DNA of 9,525 nt from the NCBI GenBank assembly GCA_018991295.1, contig JAGKSZ010000187.1, positions 1 to 9,525 on the forward strand, written 5' to 3'. The DNA is from Porphyrobacter sp. GTDB lineage: Bacteria; Pseudomonadota; Alphaproteobacteria; Sphingomonadales; Sphingomonadaceae. Position 1 is the stretch's first letter. The number at the start of each line of letters is the position of its first letter. The position numbers and the translations under genes are program-made. The notes beneath the pieces are model-generated. The model had not been told where the DNA came from. It saw only the letters and a list, made by a program, of their open reading frames with translations, and made no database searches. Below, piece by piece: positions 1-6,296 of this stretch.

Positions 1-1084
1 AGATCGTCGGGAACATGATCGCATTCATCAGGCCCACGGCCAGCAGGGTATAGCCTGCCACGGGCCCGGTCAGGTTGGCCGAAATCGCAATCAGGGTGAT
101 CGCGCCCGCCGATACCGCCGCCAGCGTCAGGCCGGGGCTGACAAAGCGCAGCACCGCCGATCCGATGAAGCGGCCCACCAGCGCGCCCAGCCAGTAAAGC
201 GTCACCATCCAGCCGATCTCGCTTTCAGGCTTGCCGAGGATTTCCCCTTGCGCGAGGTAATTGATGATGAAGCTGCCGATCGCCACTTCCGCGCCCACGT
301 AAAGGAAGATGCAGGCCGCCCCGTAACCAAAGCGTGGGCGTGCCAGCAGCGCAAGGCCATCGGCAAGGCTGCTTTCCTCGTGGCGCTCGCCCTTCAGCCG
401 GTTGCGGAACATCCACACCGCGCCTGCCACCAGCGCCAGCGCGGCTGCAAGCCCGAGATAGGTGGTGGTGATGATCGCGCTTTCGGTCTGGCGATAGGCC
501 TGCAGGGCATCGCCCGACAATTCGGCGGCGGTGACATTGGCGATCGAGCCAAGGATGATCCCTGCGCCGACATAGGGAAAGATCGTTGTTCCCAGCGAAT
601 TGAAGCCTTGCGCAAAGGTCAGGCGGCTGGAGGTGGTGCGTTCCGGCCCCAACAGGCTGATCAGCGGGTTGGCCACGATCTGCACCAGCACCACGCCCGT
701 GGCGAGGATGAAATAGGCAAACAGGAACATCGGGAAGGCCGCGGTCTGGCTGGCCGGAATGAACAGCAGGCACCCTGCCATCATCGTCACAAGGCCCGCC
801 ACCGCGCCGCGCATATAGCCCAGCTTCTTGATCAGCCGCGCGCCCGGTATGCCGACAATCGCATAGGCGATGAAGAAGCAGAACTGCACCAGGCTCGCTT
901 CGAAGAAGTTGAGCGTGAACAGCTCTTTCAGCTTGGGGATGATCACATCATTGAGCGACGTGATCCCGCCGAAGATGAAGAACAGCGCAAAGACGAAATA
1001 GTTGAGCCCCGGCGCGTCCACCTGCGGGGCATCGCCCGCACCCTCGCCATACCCTGCCGCCGTTGTGCTCGGTGCCATTGCCAT
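1..1084 (-). CDS. FHS-family sugar:proton symporter (glucose/galactose MFS, GluP/FucP-like), 3' end cut by window
   Basis: Inner-membrane major facilitator predicted to import a hexose with protons. 361 codons are present; FucP-type proteins run slightly beyond 400 residues, so the last ~50-80 are outside the window. Seen: a hydrophilic N-terminus of about 27 residues, then TM1 ending in TSLNDVIIP (Asp46, matching the proton-coupling Asp of E. coli FucP), LVQFCFFIAYAI (65-76), the VANPLISLLGP block (137-147), a TFAQGFNSLG block typical of FHS permeases, and NAIMFPTI at the cut end. Where FucP has its second key acid (Glu135), this protein has Gln135, as I recall for GluP-type glucose/galactose permeases, so L-fucose is less likely. 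The start at 1084 follows a GGGAGAG ribosome-binding site; a second ATG lies two codons in. The gene is divergent from the LacI-type regulator, which suggests control by it. The exact sugar is inference. Confidence 0.9.
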   Translation of the reverse strand, partial: MAMAPSTTAAGYGEGAGDAPQVDAPGLNYFVFALFFIFGGITSLNDVIIPKLKELFTLNFFEASLVQFCFFIAYAIVGIPGARLIKKLGYMRGAVAGLVTMMAGCLLFIPASQTAAFPMFLFAYFILATGVVLVQIVANPLISLLGPERTTSSRLTFAQGFNSLGTTIFPYVGAGIILGSIANVTAAELSGDALQAYRQTESAIITTTYLGLAAALALVAGAVWMFRNRLKGERHEESSLADGLALLARPRFGYGAACIFLYVGAEVAIGSFIINYLAQGEILGKPESEIGWMVTLYWLGALVGRFIGSAVLRFVSPGLTLAAVSAGAITLIAISANLTGPVAGYTLLAVGLMNAIMFPTI

Positions 1085-1111
1085 TGTCGCTCTCTCCCAA
1101 AGCGCTGTATC

Positions 1112-1127
1112 TTGCGAACGTTCACAA
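1112..1127. promoter_or_regulatory. LacI-family operator, probable control site of the sugar permease
   Basis: The sequence TTGCGAACGTTCACAA is a 16-bp inverted repeat with seven of eight pairs matching, centred on CG, with a perfect GAACGTTC core. This is the classic form of LacI/GalR-family operators (AACGTT core). It lies 28 bp upstream of the permease start and about 110 bp upstream of the lacI-type gene, so repression of the permease is the simplest reading; autoregulation is possible. Confidence 0.72.
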
Positions 1128-1145
1128 TTCGGACGCCCGTGTCAA
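1117..1145 (-). promoter_or_regulatory. Possible permease promoter with -10 region inside the operator
   Basis: On the minus strand a perfect TTGACA -35 hexamer (1145 down to 1140) is followed, 17 bases on, by AACGTT, which is the operator core and a poor -10 hexamer. If this is the promoter, a repressor bound at 1112-1127 would block it directly. The -35 is clear; the -10 is weak, so the promoter is tentative. Confidence 0.4.
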
Positions 1146-1235
1146 CTTGCAAGACGCGTGGGCGCAATTCCAGTGCGTATAGCAATGCACAGGGCACCTT
1201 GCGCGGGGATAACATCCGGCCCTAGAGTGCCACCC

Positions 1236-2267
1236 ATGAACGGGGACAGGCGCAGACGGCCGACATCCTTTGATGTGGCGGAACGGGCGGGCGTCAGCCA
1301 GCCGACCGTCAGCCGTGCCCTGTCCGGCAGCCCCGCCATTGCCGAGGCCACCCGCCGCAAGGTGATCGAGGCGGCCGAGGCGCTGGGCTATTTCGTCGAT
1401 GAACGCGCCGCGCGGCTCAGGCGCGGGTCCACCGGCACTCTGGCGGTGGTGGTGATCTGCCGCGAAGGCGACAGTGCCAGCAGCATCAATCCCTTTGCCT
1501 ATGCGCTGCTCGGCAGCGTCTGCGTGGCCGCCTCGGAACGCGGGTTTGAAACGCTGGTCAGCTTTCAGGCGCGTGAGGGCGATTTCTTCGGCCATTATCA
1601 AGAACAGGGCCGGGCCGATGGGCTGGTGGTGATCGGCACCACCACCAATCAGGCCGCATGGGAACATTTTCGCGGGATCGAAGGCGGGGATCGCCGGGTC
1701 GCCTATTGGGGATCGCCTTTCGATGAATTGGATTGGGTGCGATCGGACAATCGCGCCGCGGGACGTCTGGCGGTCGAACATCTGCTGGCGGCCGGATACC
1801 GCCGCCCGTGTTTTCTTGGCGCGCTGGGCACCCCGCAGGTGCAGTTTACCGAACGCTATGAAGGCTATGCCGAAGCGATGCGGGCAGCCGGGCTGGAGCC
1901 GTGCCTTGCCCCCACCGTCAATGCCGCCACCCGCGAGGAAGAAGGCCGCCGCGCCGCGCGCCGCCTGATCGAGCGCGGGCAGATCGAACAGGGCGATGTG
2001 GATGCGGTGTTTGCGGCCTGCGATGCGATGGCGCTGGGCGCGCTGGAGGCCTTTGCCGCTGCCGACATGACAGTGCCGGGCGGCGTGGGGGTGATGGGGT
2101 TCGATGATCTGGTGGCAGGCCGTTTCAGCCGCCCGCCGCTCACCACCATTGCCCCTGACCCTGCCGAAGCGGGCGCGGCGCTGGTGGAAGCCGTGCTGGA
2201 TGATGGCGCGGCCGCCCGCCGCCGGGTGCCGGTCAAACTGATTGCGCGGGGCAGCACGGCGCGCTGA
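1236..2267 (+). CDS. LacI/GalR-family transcriptional regulator
   Basis: A 343-residue cytoplasmic DNA-binding regulator, the usual family length. Residues 9-31 form the LacI helix-turn-helix (SFDVAERAGVSQPTVSRALS), followed by the hinge-helix region (GYFVDERAARLRRGSTGT, about 51-68). The rest is a periplasmic-binding-protein-like effector domain with the family hallmarks AAGRLAVEHLLAAGYRR, the RYEGYAEAMRAAGL stretch, DAVFAACDAMALGALEA and VPGGVGVMGFDDL. The start at 1236 was chosen because the DNA-binding domain begins only nine residues later; an upstream in-frame extension to 1002 would run through the intergenic region and into the antisense of the permease gene. The ribosome-binding site is weak (AGAG). 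The gene is divergent from a sugar permease, with an AACGTT-core palindrome between them, so it is probably a local repressor released by a sugar or sugar derivative. The ligand cannot be read from the sequence. Confidence 0.93.
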   Translation: MNGDRRRRPTSFDVAERAGVSQPTVSRALSGSPAIAEATRRKVIEAAEALGYFVDERAARLRRGSTGTLAVVVICREGDSASSINPFAYALLGSVCVAASERGFETLVSFQAREGDFFGHYQEQGRADGLVVIGTTTNQAAWEHFRGIEGGDRRVAYWGSPFDELDWVRSDNRAAGRLAVEHLLAAGYRRPCFLGALGTPQVQFTERYEGYAEAMRAAGLEPCLAPTVNAATREEEGRRAARRLIERGQIEQGDVDAVFAACDAMALGALEAFAAADMTVPGGVGVMGFDDLVAGRFSRPPLTTIAPDPAEAGAALVEAVLDDGAAARRRVPVKLIARGSTAR

Positions 2268-2340
2268 CCGGTGCTGTCCGGGCTGCGGGAAGGGCGCATT
2301 TGCCAGACCCGCCCCAGATGGGGGCCAAAGTCCCCGCAGA

Positions 2341-2390
2341 CCCCCTCCCGACCCCCCGTCGCCCCCCGTCCGACCCCTCTCAGCCCCCCC
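2341..2390. repeat. C-rich tract with G-quadruplex potential on the minus strand
   Basis: Five runs of C (5, 6, 6, 4 and 7 bases, at 2341-2345, 2352-2357, 2362-2367, 2374-2377 and 2384-2390) are separated by spacers of 4-6 bases. The minus strand therefore fits the canonical pattern of four or more G-runs with loops of 1-7. It lies in the gap between the convergent regulator and ppc genes. On the minus strand it is downstream of the ppc stop, so the ppc transcript could carry it and it could help end or slow transcription. I see no ordinary hairpin plus U-tract terminator in 2268-2445. Confidence 0.55.
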
Positions 2391-2411
2391 TCAGGCAGGG
2401 CGCTGTCACAG

Positions 2412-2427
2412 GGTTTCACGTGAAACA
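2412..2427. promoter_or_regulatory. parS-like ParB-binding site
   Basis: GGTTTCACGTGAAACA matches 15 of 16 bases of the widely conserved chromosomal parS consensus TGTTTCACGTGAAACA. Its inner 14 bases (2413-2426) are a perfect palindrome. ParB binds such sites, loads as a clamp, spreads on flanking DNA, and with ParA and SMC drives origin segregation. A specified 14-mer is not expected by chance in a genome of a few Mb. It sits in a non-coding convergent gap 19 bp past the ppc stop, which suggests that the locus is in the origin-proximal part of the chromosome. No parA or parB is in the window. ParB binding is inferred, not shown. Confidence 0.82.
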
Positions 2428-2445
2428 TTGCGCCGGGAGAGGGCC

Positions 2446-5217
2446 TCAGCCGTGCGCGCCGAATTCATTGGCGATGGCAGTGCTGATCCTGAGGCTCAAT
2501 TCCTGAGCGCGGGCGATCGGGGTGAGAAAATCGCGCTCGATCGCGCCATAGCCCTCCTCGCCGCCATCGGGGTAATCGGACGGCTCATCCAGCGGGAAAT
2601 CACGCGGGCCCGGAATGCGCACCGGGAAGGCACGGCGCAGCTGGGCAAGGGCTTCTTCGACGCGCAATGTCATAACCATTTCAATGACATCGCGGCGGCT
2701 GATATCATTGGCGCGGCTGAACGCCGGGACCGCGACGACCTTGAGGAACATATGCTGGAGCAGCGCAAGACGCAGCGCCTGCAACACCCCGATGCGGCGG
2801 CGCACGTGTTCACGTGCCTCGGTATCGGCGGTGTCATCGGGCAGCAGATCGAGCAAGCGGTGCAGCTTGATCGCATCGATCCTGAGGCGCGAGGCAAGGC
2901 GGCGGAACACGCCCGTGCGGTCGTCTCCTACAAGATACTCCGCCAGAGCCGCACAGGCACCCGCCAGATGATCCTCGGTCCCCCGGTAGGTGCGGCTGGC
3001 CCAATAGGCCGAATTGAACAGTTCGCCATAGGCCGCCACGGTCTTGATGCTGGCCAGCGCATTGGCGCTGCGCACCAGCCGCATGATCTGCCCGCCGCGT
3101 GGGGAATCTCCAAGCAAAGCAGCGATTTCCTCGCGGCCTCCATCAGCCGCGCTGCCGATCCCGGCGATGACGTTGACGGGGTAGCCAAGCTGCTGGAGGA
3201 TCGCATTATGCGGGATTGCGCGGATCTGGCGCAGGCTCATTTCGCGGTCGGCGTTGATGTCCGACTGGCGGCGCGAAACGCGGCTGCCTGTAGGATTGAG
3301 CAATCCGAGCCCGAAGGCAGTCACCGCCCGCGCATAGGTGCGGCTGGCCAGATGGTCGCCCTGATGCTCCTTGATCGCCCGGTAGAAATCGAGGCTGATG
3401 TCGGTGCGGTGGTAGAACGGGTCGGCAGGCGCGGCCATATCGGTTTCTGCCGGGCGCGCCTCGACGATACGGGAAAGGGTCGCCAGCGCCAGTTCGGGGG
3501 TGGCGAAGAACAGGTAACCATCGCCGCCCTGAAAGCTCACCTCCGGTTCCAGCCGGATCCCGGCGCGGGCAAAACGCCTGCGAGCCCAAGGGGATAGTGG
3601 CCATTCGATGCGGTCGGCAAAGCTGGCCGGATGCGCGCCGCGGCCCATGCTTTCGCCGTGGGTGTTGAAGACGAGCGCGGCAACATCGCCAAGCCCGTTG
3701 GCGGCCATCGCCTCGGCAAGGCGGCCCTGAAGGCGCTCGATAGCCAGCGCGGCAGGCACCTGCCCCACGAAGCGCCCTGCGTCCGAAAAGCCGGTCTGCA
3801 CCGCCACCCGGCCCCGCGCCCTCGCGTAGGCCCGGTAAGCAGGCTCGGCCAGCAGCGCATCGAGGAAGCGGCCCCCGTGTTCGAGCGCGGTTTCGGTCTC
3901 GAACAGGGGCGAGACATCGACCTTGCCCTCCACTGCGAACAGCTTGGCGAAATAGAGCGCGGCGAGCACCGTGGCGGGCTGTTCGCACTCGGCCACCAGC
4001 ATCCGGATCGGCGCATCGGCATCAATGTGCTTGAGGATCTGCGCCATGGCGAGAAACTGGCGGATCGCGGTGGAACTTTCGGTCGCAAGCGCGGCGAAAT
4101 TGGTGCGCAAGGGGCGGGCGCCCTCCACCATGGTGCGCAGCGTGGCAAGCGCACCTTTGCTTGCAAGATCAACGCCTTCATCATCCTCGCCCAACCGGCG
4201 GCGCACGGCGTTGTGGAGCTGCTTGGCGTTCACCCGGAAGTGGATCCAGCCCATCCCCAGCCCATCGGCGCGCATCGCCGCTGCCAGCGTCAGGAGGGCG
4301 ATGGCGCGTTGATCGGGGGCGCTGGCGGCCTCCTCTTCGAGCGCAGCGATCACGGGCGCGAGGCTCAGCAGGTTGTCGGCGCTGTGGGTGGTCAGGCGGT
4401 TGGCCGCCGTTGCCAGCGCCTCGGCGCTCGACAGGTCGCCGGCAAAATCCTCGGCCCGCGCGGCGGCGAAGGCGGCGGCGGGCTTCACGGTGGCGAGCAG
4501 CGGGTGGGCCGGATCAAGCGCCTCAAGCGAAGCGGTGTAGCGCGCCAGCCGCTCGGCCTTTTCCTGCAATCTGAAGGCGATGGAGGTATGCCAGCCGATA
4601 TCGGTGCGCCCGTCCATGTCGTAGCCGACCCAGCTGGCAAAGCGGAAGGGCAGCGGACGCAAGCCGCGCCATTCCTGTGGCCAGCGGCTGCGCGCTTCGG
4701 TGAGCGCCTGCGCGACGATGACATCGCGGGCGTCCTGCGCACGGGCCATGGCCGCCATCGCGGCGCGGTGTTCGTGTTCAAGCGTCACGGCGCTGCGGGT
4801 CGCAGGCACGGCGCAAACGGCATCATCCACTGCGCCGGATGCCGATGCGGCCATGGCAACCGCTTCGGCCTGTGCGGGGCTCAAGAGGAAGGTCGGGTGG
4901 GCGGTGAAGACAGCGTGGAGCTGCGGGTTTTCCCACCGCGCGCGGAAAGCCGCGAAATCGTCCTCGCTGCCCGTCAGCGGCGTCGGCGCGGCAGCGGGCG
5001 GGGCAAGCAATGCGCGCAGTTTTCGCGCGCGGGATTTCAGCCCGTCGCACTCCAGTTCAGCGACCAGTGCCGCGACATCATCGAGCCGCAAGTCGCCCCC
5101 TTCCAGCGCCCGCGAGACATCGAGCGAGAGCTGGAAAACGGGGTTGAACAGCGGGGTTTCGCGGGTGCGCTGATGCAGTTCGCCAAGCCGGGCTTCAAGG
5201 GCGGCGACGGTCTTCAT
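2446..5217 (-). CDS. ppc: Phosphoenolpyruvate carboxylase, divergent type
   Basis: Cytoplasmic enzyme adding bicarbonate to PEP to give oxaloacetate, an anaplerotic step. It has 923 residues (E. coli enzyme 883). Conserved landmarks: VFTAHPT with His107 (catalytic His138 in E. coli), HFRVNA with Arg328 (Arg396), PLFET with Glu440 and GFSDAG with Asp479 (the metal ligands Glu506 and Asp543), SMGRG with Arg526 (Arg587), and PTGSRVSRR...IRAIP (642-669). Departures: the usual FHGRGGSxGRGG loop reads FNTHGESMGRGA (517-528), the GGDRDGNP-like motif reads GYDMDGRTD, the lysine after the SD motif is Arg482, and the C-terminus ends EFGAHG instead of MRNTG. It is probably still a carboxylase because the metal and core PEP residues remain, but its kinetics or allostery may be unusual. 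Its ATG overlaps the glk stop by 4 bases (ATGA), implying translational coupling. Residue mapping to E. coli is by eye. Confidence 0.9.
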   Translation of the reverse strand: MKTVAALEARLGELHQRTRETPLFNPVFQLSLDVSRALEGGDLRLDDVAALVAELECDGLKSRARKLRALLAPPAAAPTPLTGSEDDFAAFRARWENPQLHAVFTAHPTFLLSPAQAEAVAMAASASGAVDDAVCAVPATRSAVTLEHEHRAAMAAMARAQDARDVIVAQALTEARSRWPQEWRGLRPLPFRFASWVGYDMDGRTDIGWHTSIAFRLQEKAERLARYTASLEALDPAHPLLATVKPAAAFAAARAEDFAGDLSSAEALATAANRLTTHSADNLLSLAPVIAALEEEAASAPDQRAIALLTLAAAMRADGLGMGWIHFRVNAKQLHNAVRRRLGEDDEGVDLASKGALATLRTMVEGARPLRTNFAALATESSTAIRQFLAMAQILKHIDADAPIRMLVAECEQPATVLAALYFAKLFAVEGKVDVSPLFETETALEHGGRFLDALLAEPAYRAYARARGRVAVQTGFSDAGRFVGQVPAALAIERLQGRLAEAMAANGLGDVAALVFNTHGESMGRGAHPASFADRIEWPLSPWARRRFARAGIRLEPEVSFQGGDGYLFFATPELALATLSRIVEARPAETDMAAPADPFYHRTDISLDFYRAIKEHQGDHLASRTYARAVTAFGLGLLNPTGSRVSRRQSDINADREMSLRQIRAIPHNAILQQLGYPVNVIAGIGSAADGGREEIAALLGDSPRGGQIMRLVRSANALASIKTVAAYGELFNSAYWASRTYRGTEDHLAGACAALAEYLVGDDRTGVFRRLASRLRIDAIKLHRLLDLLPDDTADTEAREHVRRRIGVLQALRLALLQHMFLKVVAVPAFSRANDISRRDVIEMVMTLRVEEALAQLRRAFPVRIPGPRDFPLDEPSDYPDGGEEGYGAIERDFLTPIARAQELSLRISTAIANEFGAHG

Positions 5218-6203
5218 GCGTGTTCCGAGGCAAAGGCTGCGGCCGCGCCGAACAGGCCGGGCTGCGGGTGGACGATCAGCTTGACCGGGATCTGCGCCAT
5301 CAGGCTTTCGAACCGGCCCTTGGCCTTGAAGCGCGCGGCAAACCCCGAGGTCAGCAGCGTGTCGCGGATGCGGTAGCCAAGGCCGCCTGCAATCACCACG
5401 CCCGCAAAGCCGCCCTGTGCCAGTGCCAGATCGCCCGCGACCGAGCCGAGTGACAGGCAGAACCGGTCCACCGCGGCAGCAGCAAGACTATCCTCGCCAG
5501 AGGTGCCGAGGCTCCAGATTTCGATGGCATCGCGCTCCGGTTCGGTGCGCCCTTCGAGCGCGGCGAGCGCCTGATAGATATCGACGATGCCGGGGCCGGC
5601 CACCACCCGCTCCACCGACACGCGCAGGTGCCGCTGGCGCAGGCGGGCAAGGATCGCATCCTCGATCGAATCGAGCGGGGCAAAGTCGATATGCCCGCCT
5701 TCTGTCGCCTGCACCCGGTAGCCCCCACCTTCCGAGCGGTAGAGATGCGCCACGCCAAGGCCCGTGCCCGGCCCGATCACGCTGATCGTGCCTTCGCGTC
5801 CCAGAGGCTGATCGGGCCCGGCAAGATGCAGGAACTGGCTGTCATCCGCGCGCGCCACGGCATGGGCGACAGCGGCGAAATCATTGACGAGGGTGAAACG
5901 CTCCACGCCCAGCTTTTCCGGGATCAGCGCCGGGCGGATGATCCACGGATTGTTGGTGAAGCGGATGACGGGGTTGAGGTTGCCCGGCGTTCCCACCGGC
6001 CCGGCAATCGCCATGCTGACCGCTGGCGGCAGTGCCCCGCCCTTGCGGTCGCGGAACGCCTCCCAGGCGGTCTGGAAGCTGGCGTGATCGGCGGTGTGGA
6101 GCGTTTCGGGATCGTCGAGTGTGATCGCGCCGTCGGCGCCAATGTTGGCAATCGCAAAGCGGGCATGCGTCCCGCCGATATCGACCACCACCACATCCTG
6201 CAT
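5214..6203 (-). CDS. glk: Glucokinase (E. coli Glk type)
   Basis: Cytoplasmic ATP-dependent kinase converting glucose to glucose-6-phosphate, 329 residues, as expected for the family. Seen: the N-terminal phosphate-binding loop VVDIGGTHARFA (6-17), AIAGPVG (66-71), the LVNDFAAVAHA motif with the probable catalytic Asp108, GPGTGLGVAHL (144-154), the hexose-binding TEGGHIDFAP block (167-176) and the C-terminal VVIAGGLGYRI nucleotide-site motif. The start at 6203 has a strong GGGGAGAG ribosome-binding site 6 bases upstream. The stop overlaps the start of ppc (ATGA), so the two are probably co-translated. A nearby GluP-like permease and LacI regulator would supply free hexose, which needs such a kinase in the absence of a phosphotransferase system. 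Other hexoses as substrate cannot be excluded. Confidence 0.95.
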   Translation of the reverse strand: MQDVVVVDIGGTHARFAIANIGADGAITLDDPETLHTADHASFQTAWEAFRDRKGGALPPAVSMAIAGPVGTPGNLNPVIRFTNNPWIIRPALIPEKLGVERFTLVNDFAAVAHAVARADDSQFLHLAGPDQPLGREGTISVIGPGTGLGVAHLYRSEGGGYRVQATEGGHIDFAPLDSIEDAILARLRQRHLRVSVERVVAGPGIVDIYQALAALEGRTEPERDAIEIWSLGTSGEDSLAAAAVDRFCLSLGSVAGDLALAQGGFAGVVIAGGLGYRIRDTLLTSGFAARFKAKGRFESLMAQIPVKLIVHPQPGLFGAAAAFASEHA

Positions 6204-6225
6204 TGCTCTCTCCCCGTCCGGAACC

Positions 6226-6237
6226 CTGACAGGTCAG
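6226..6237. repeat. Short perfect inverted repeat upstream of glk
   Basis: CTGAC-AG-GTCAG is a perfect 5-bp dyad, 23 bp upstream of the glk start and just 5' of its ribosome-binding site. It could be a small operator or part of a leader structure. I recognise no specific regulator for it. Confidence 0.35.
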
Positions 6238-6246
6238 CAATAGCAG

Positions 6247-6273
6247 GCGGCGCGCGGGAATCCCACGCGCCGC
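6247..6273 (-). terminator. GC-rich hairpin between the S46 peptidase gene and glk
   Basis: A 27-bp inverted repeat gives, in the minus-strand transcript, a continuous 12-bp stem (one G-U pair) closed by a 3-base AUU loop. The opposite strand has an A/C mismatch at the same place, which favours function in minus-strand RNA. It begins 24 bases after the peptidase stop. There is no run of U after it, so it may be an atypical terminator, a 3'-end stabiliser or an attenuator before glk-ppc. Confidence 0.6.
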
Positions 6274-6296
6274 ATACTTATTCAAAATCGGGCGGT

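Noticed and set aside
1146..1153. CTTGCAAG palindrome as a second LacI operator
   Set aside because: The match stops at 8 bp and lacks the AACGTT core and the outer TG/CA arms of the main site.
248..1225. 325-codon plus-strand open frame opposite the permease gene
   Set aside because: The minus strand encodes a clear FHS-type permease here, so this is its shadow.
1002..1235. N-terminal extension of the LacI-type regulator
   Set aside because: It would add 78 residues ahead of a helix-turn-helix that normally sits at the extreme N-terminus, crossing the operator and the permease coding region.
2268..2340. Short dyad GCCCC-AGATG-GGGGC (2311-2325) as terminator of the LacI-type gene
   Set aside because: The stem is only 5 bp and is followed by CAAAG, not T-rich DNA, so it is too weak to call.
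1865..2428. Minus-strand 187-codon frame beginning MFHVKP
   Set aside because: The start falls inside the parS palindrome, which itself encodes MFHVK-like residues. The rest is antisense to the LacI-type gene.
2810..2830. Two CACGTG cores in GCACGTGTTCACGTGC as extra parS sites
   Set aside because: They lack the flanking TTT/AAA arms needed for ParB and lie within ppc codons, so they are probably chance.
2242..3597. 451-codon plus-strand open frame from the regulator 3' end into ppc antisense
   Set aside because: It crosses the convergent gap, the C-rich tract and the parS-like site, then runs antisense to ppc. No family features.
3631..5376. 581-codon plus-strand open frame opposite ppc and the end of glk
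   Set aside because: It is antisense to clearly recognisable genes, with a composition rich in Arg, Gly and His as expected for the mirror frame of GC-rich DNA, and no recognisable motif.
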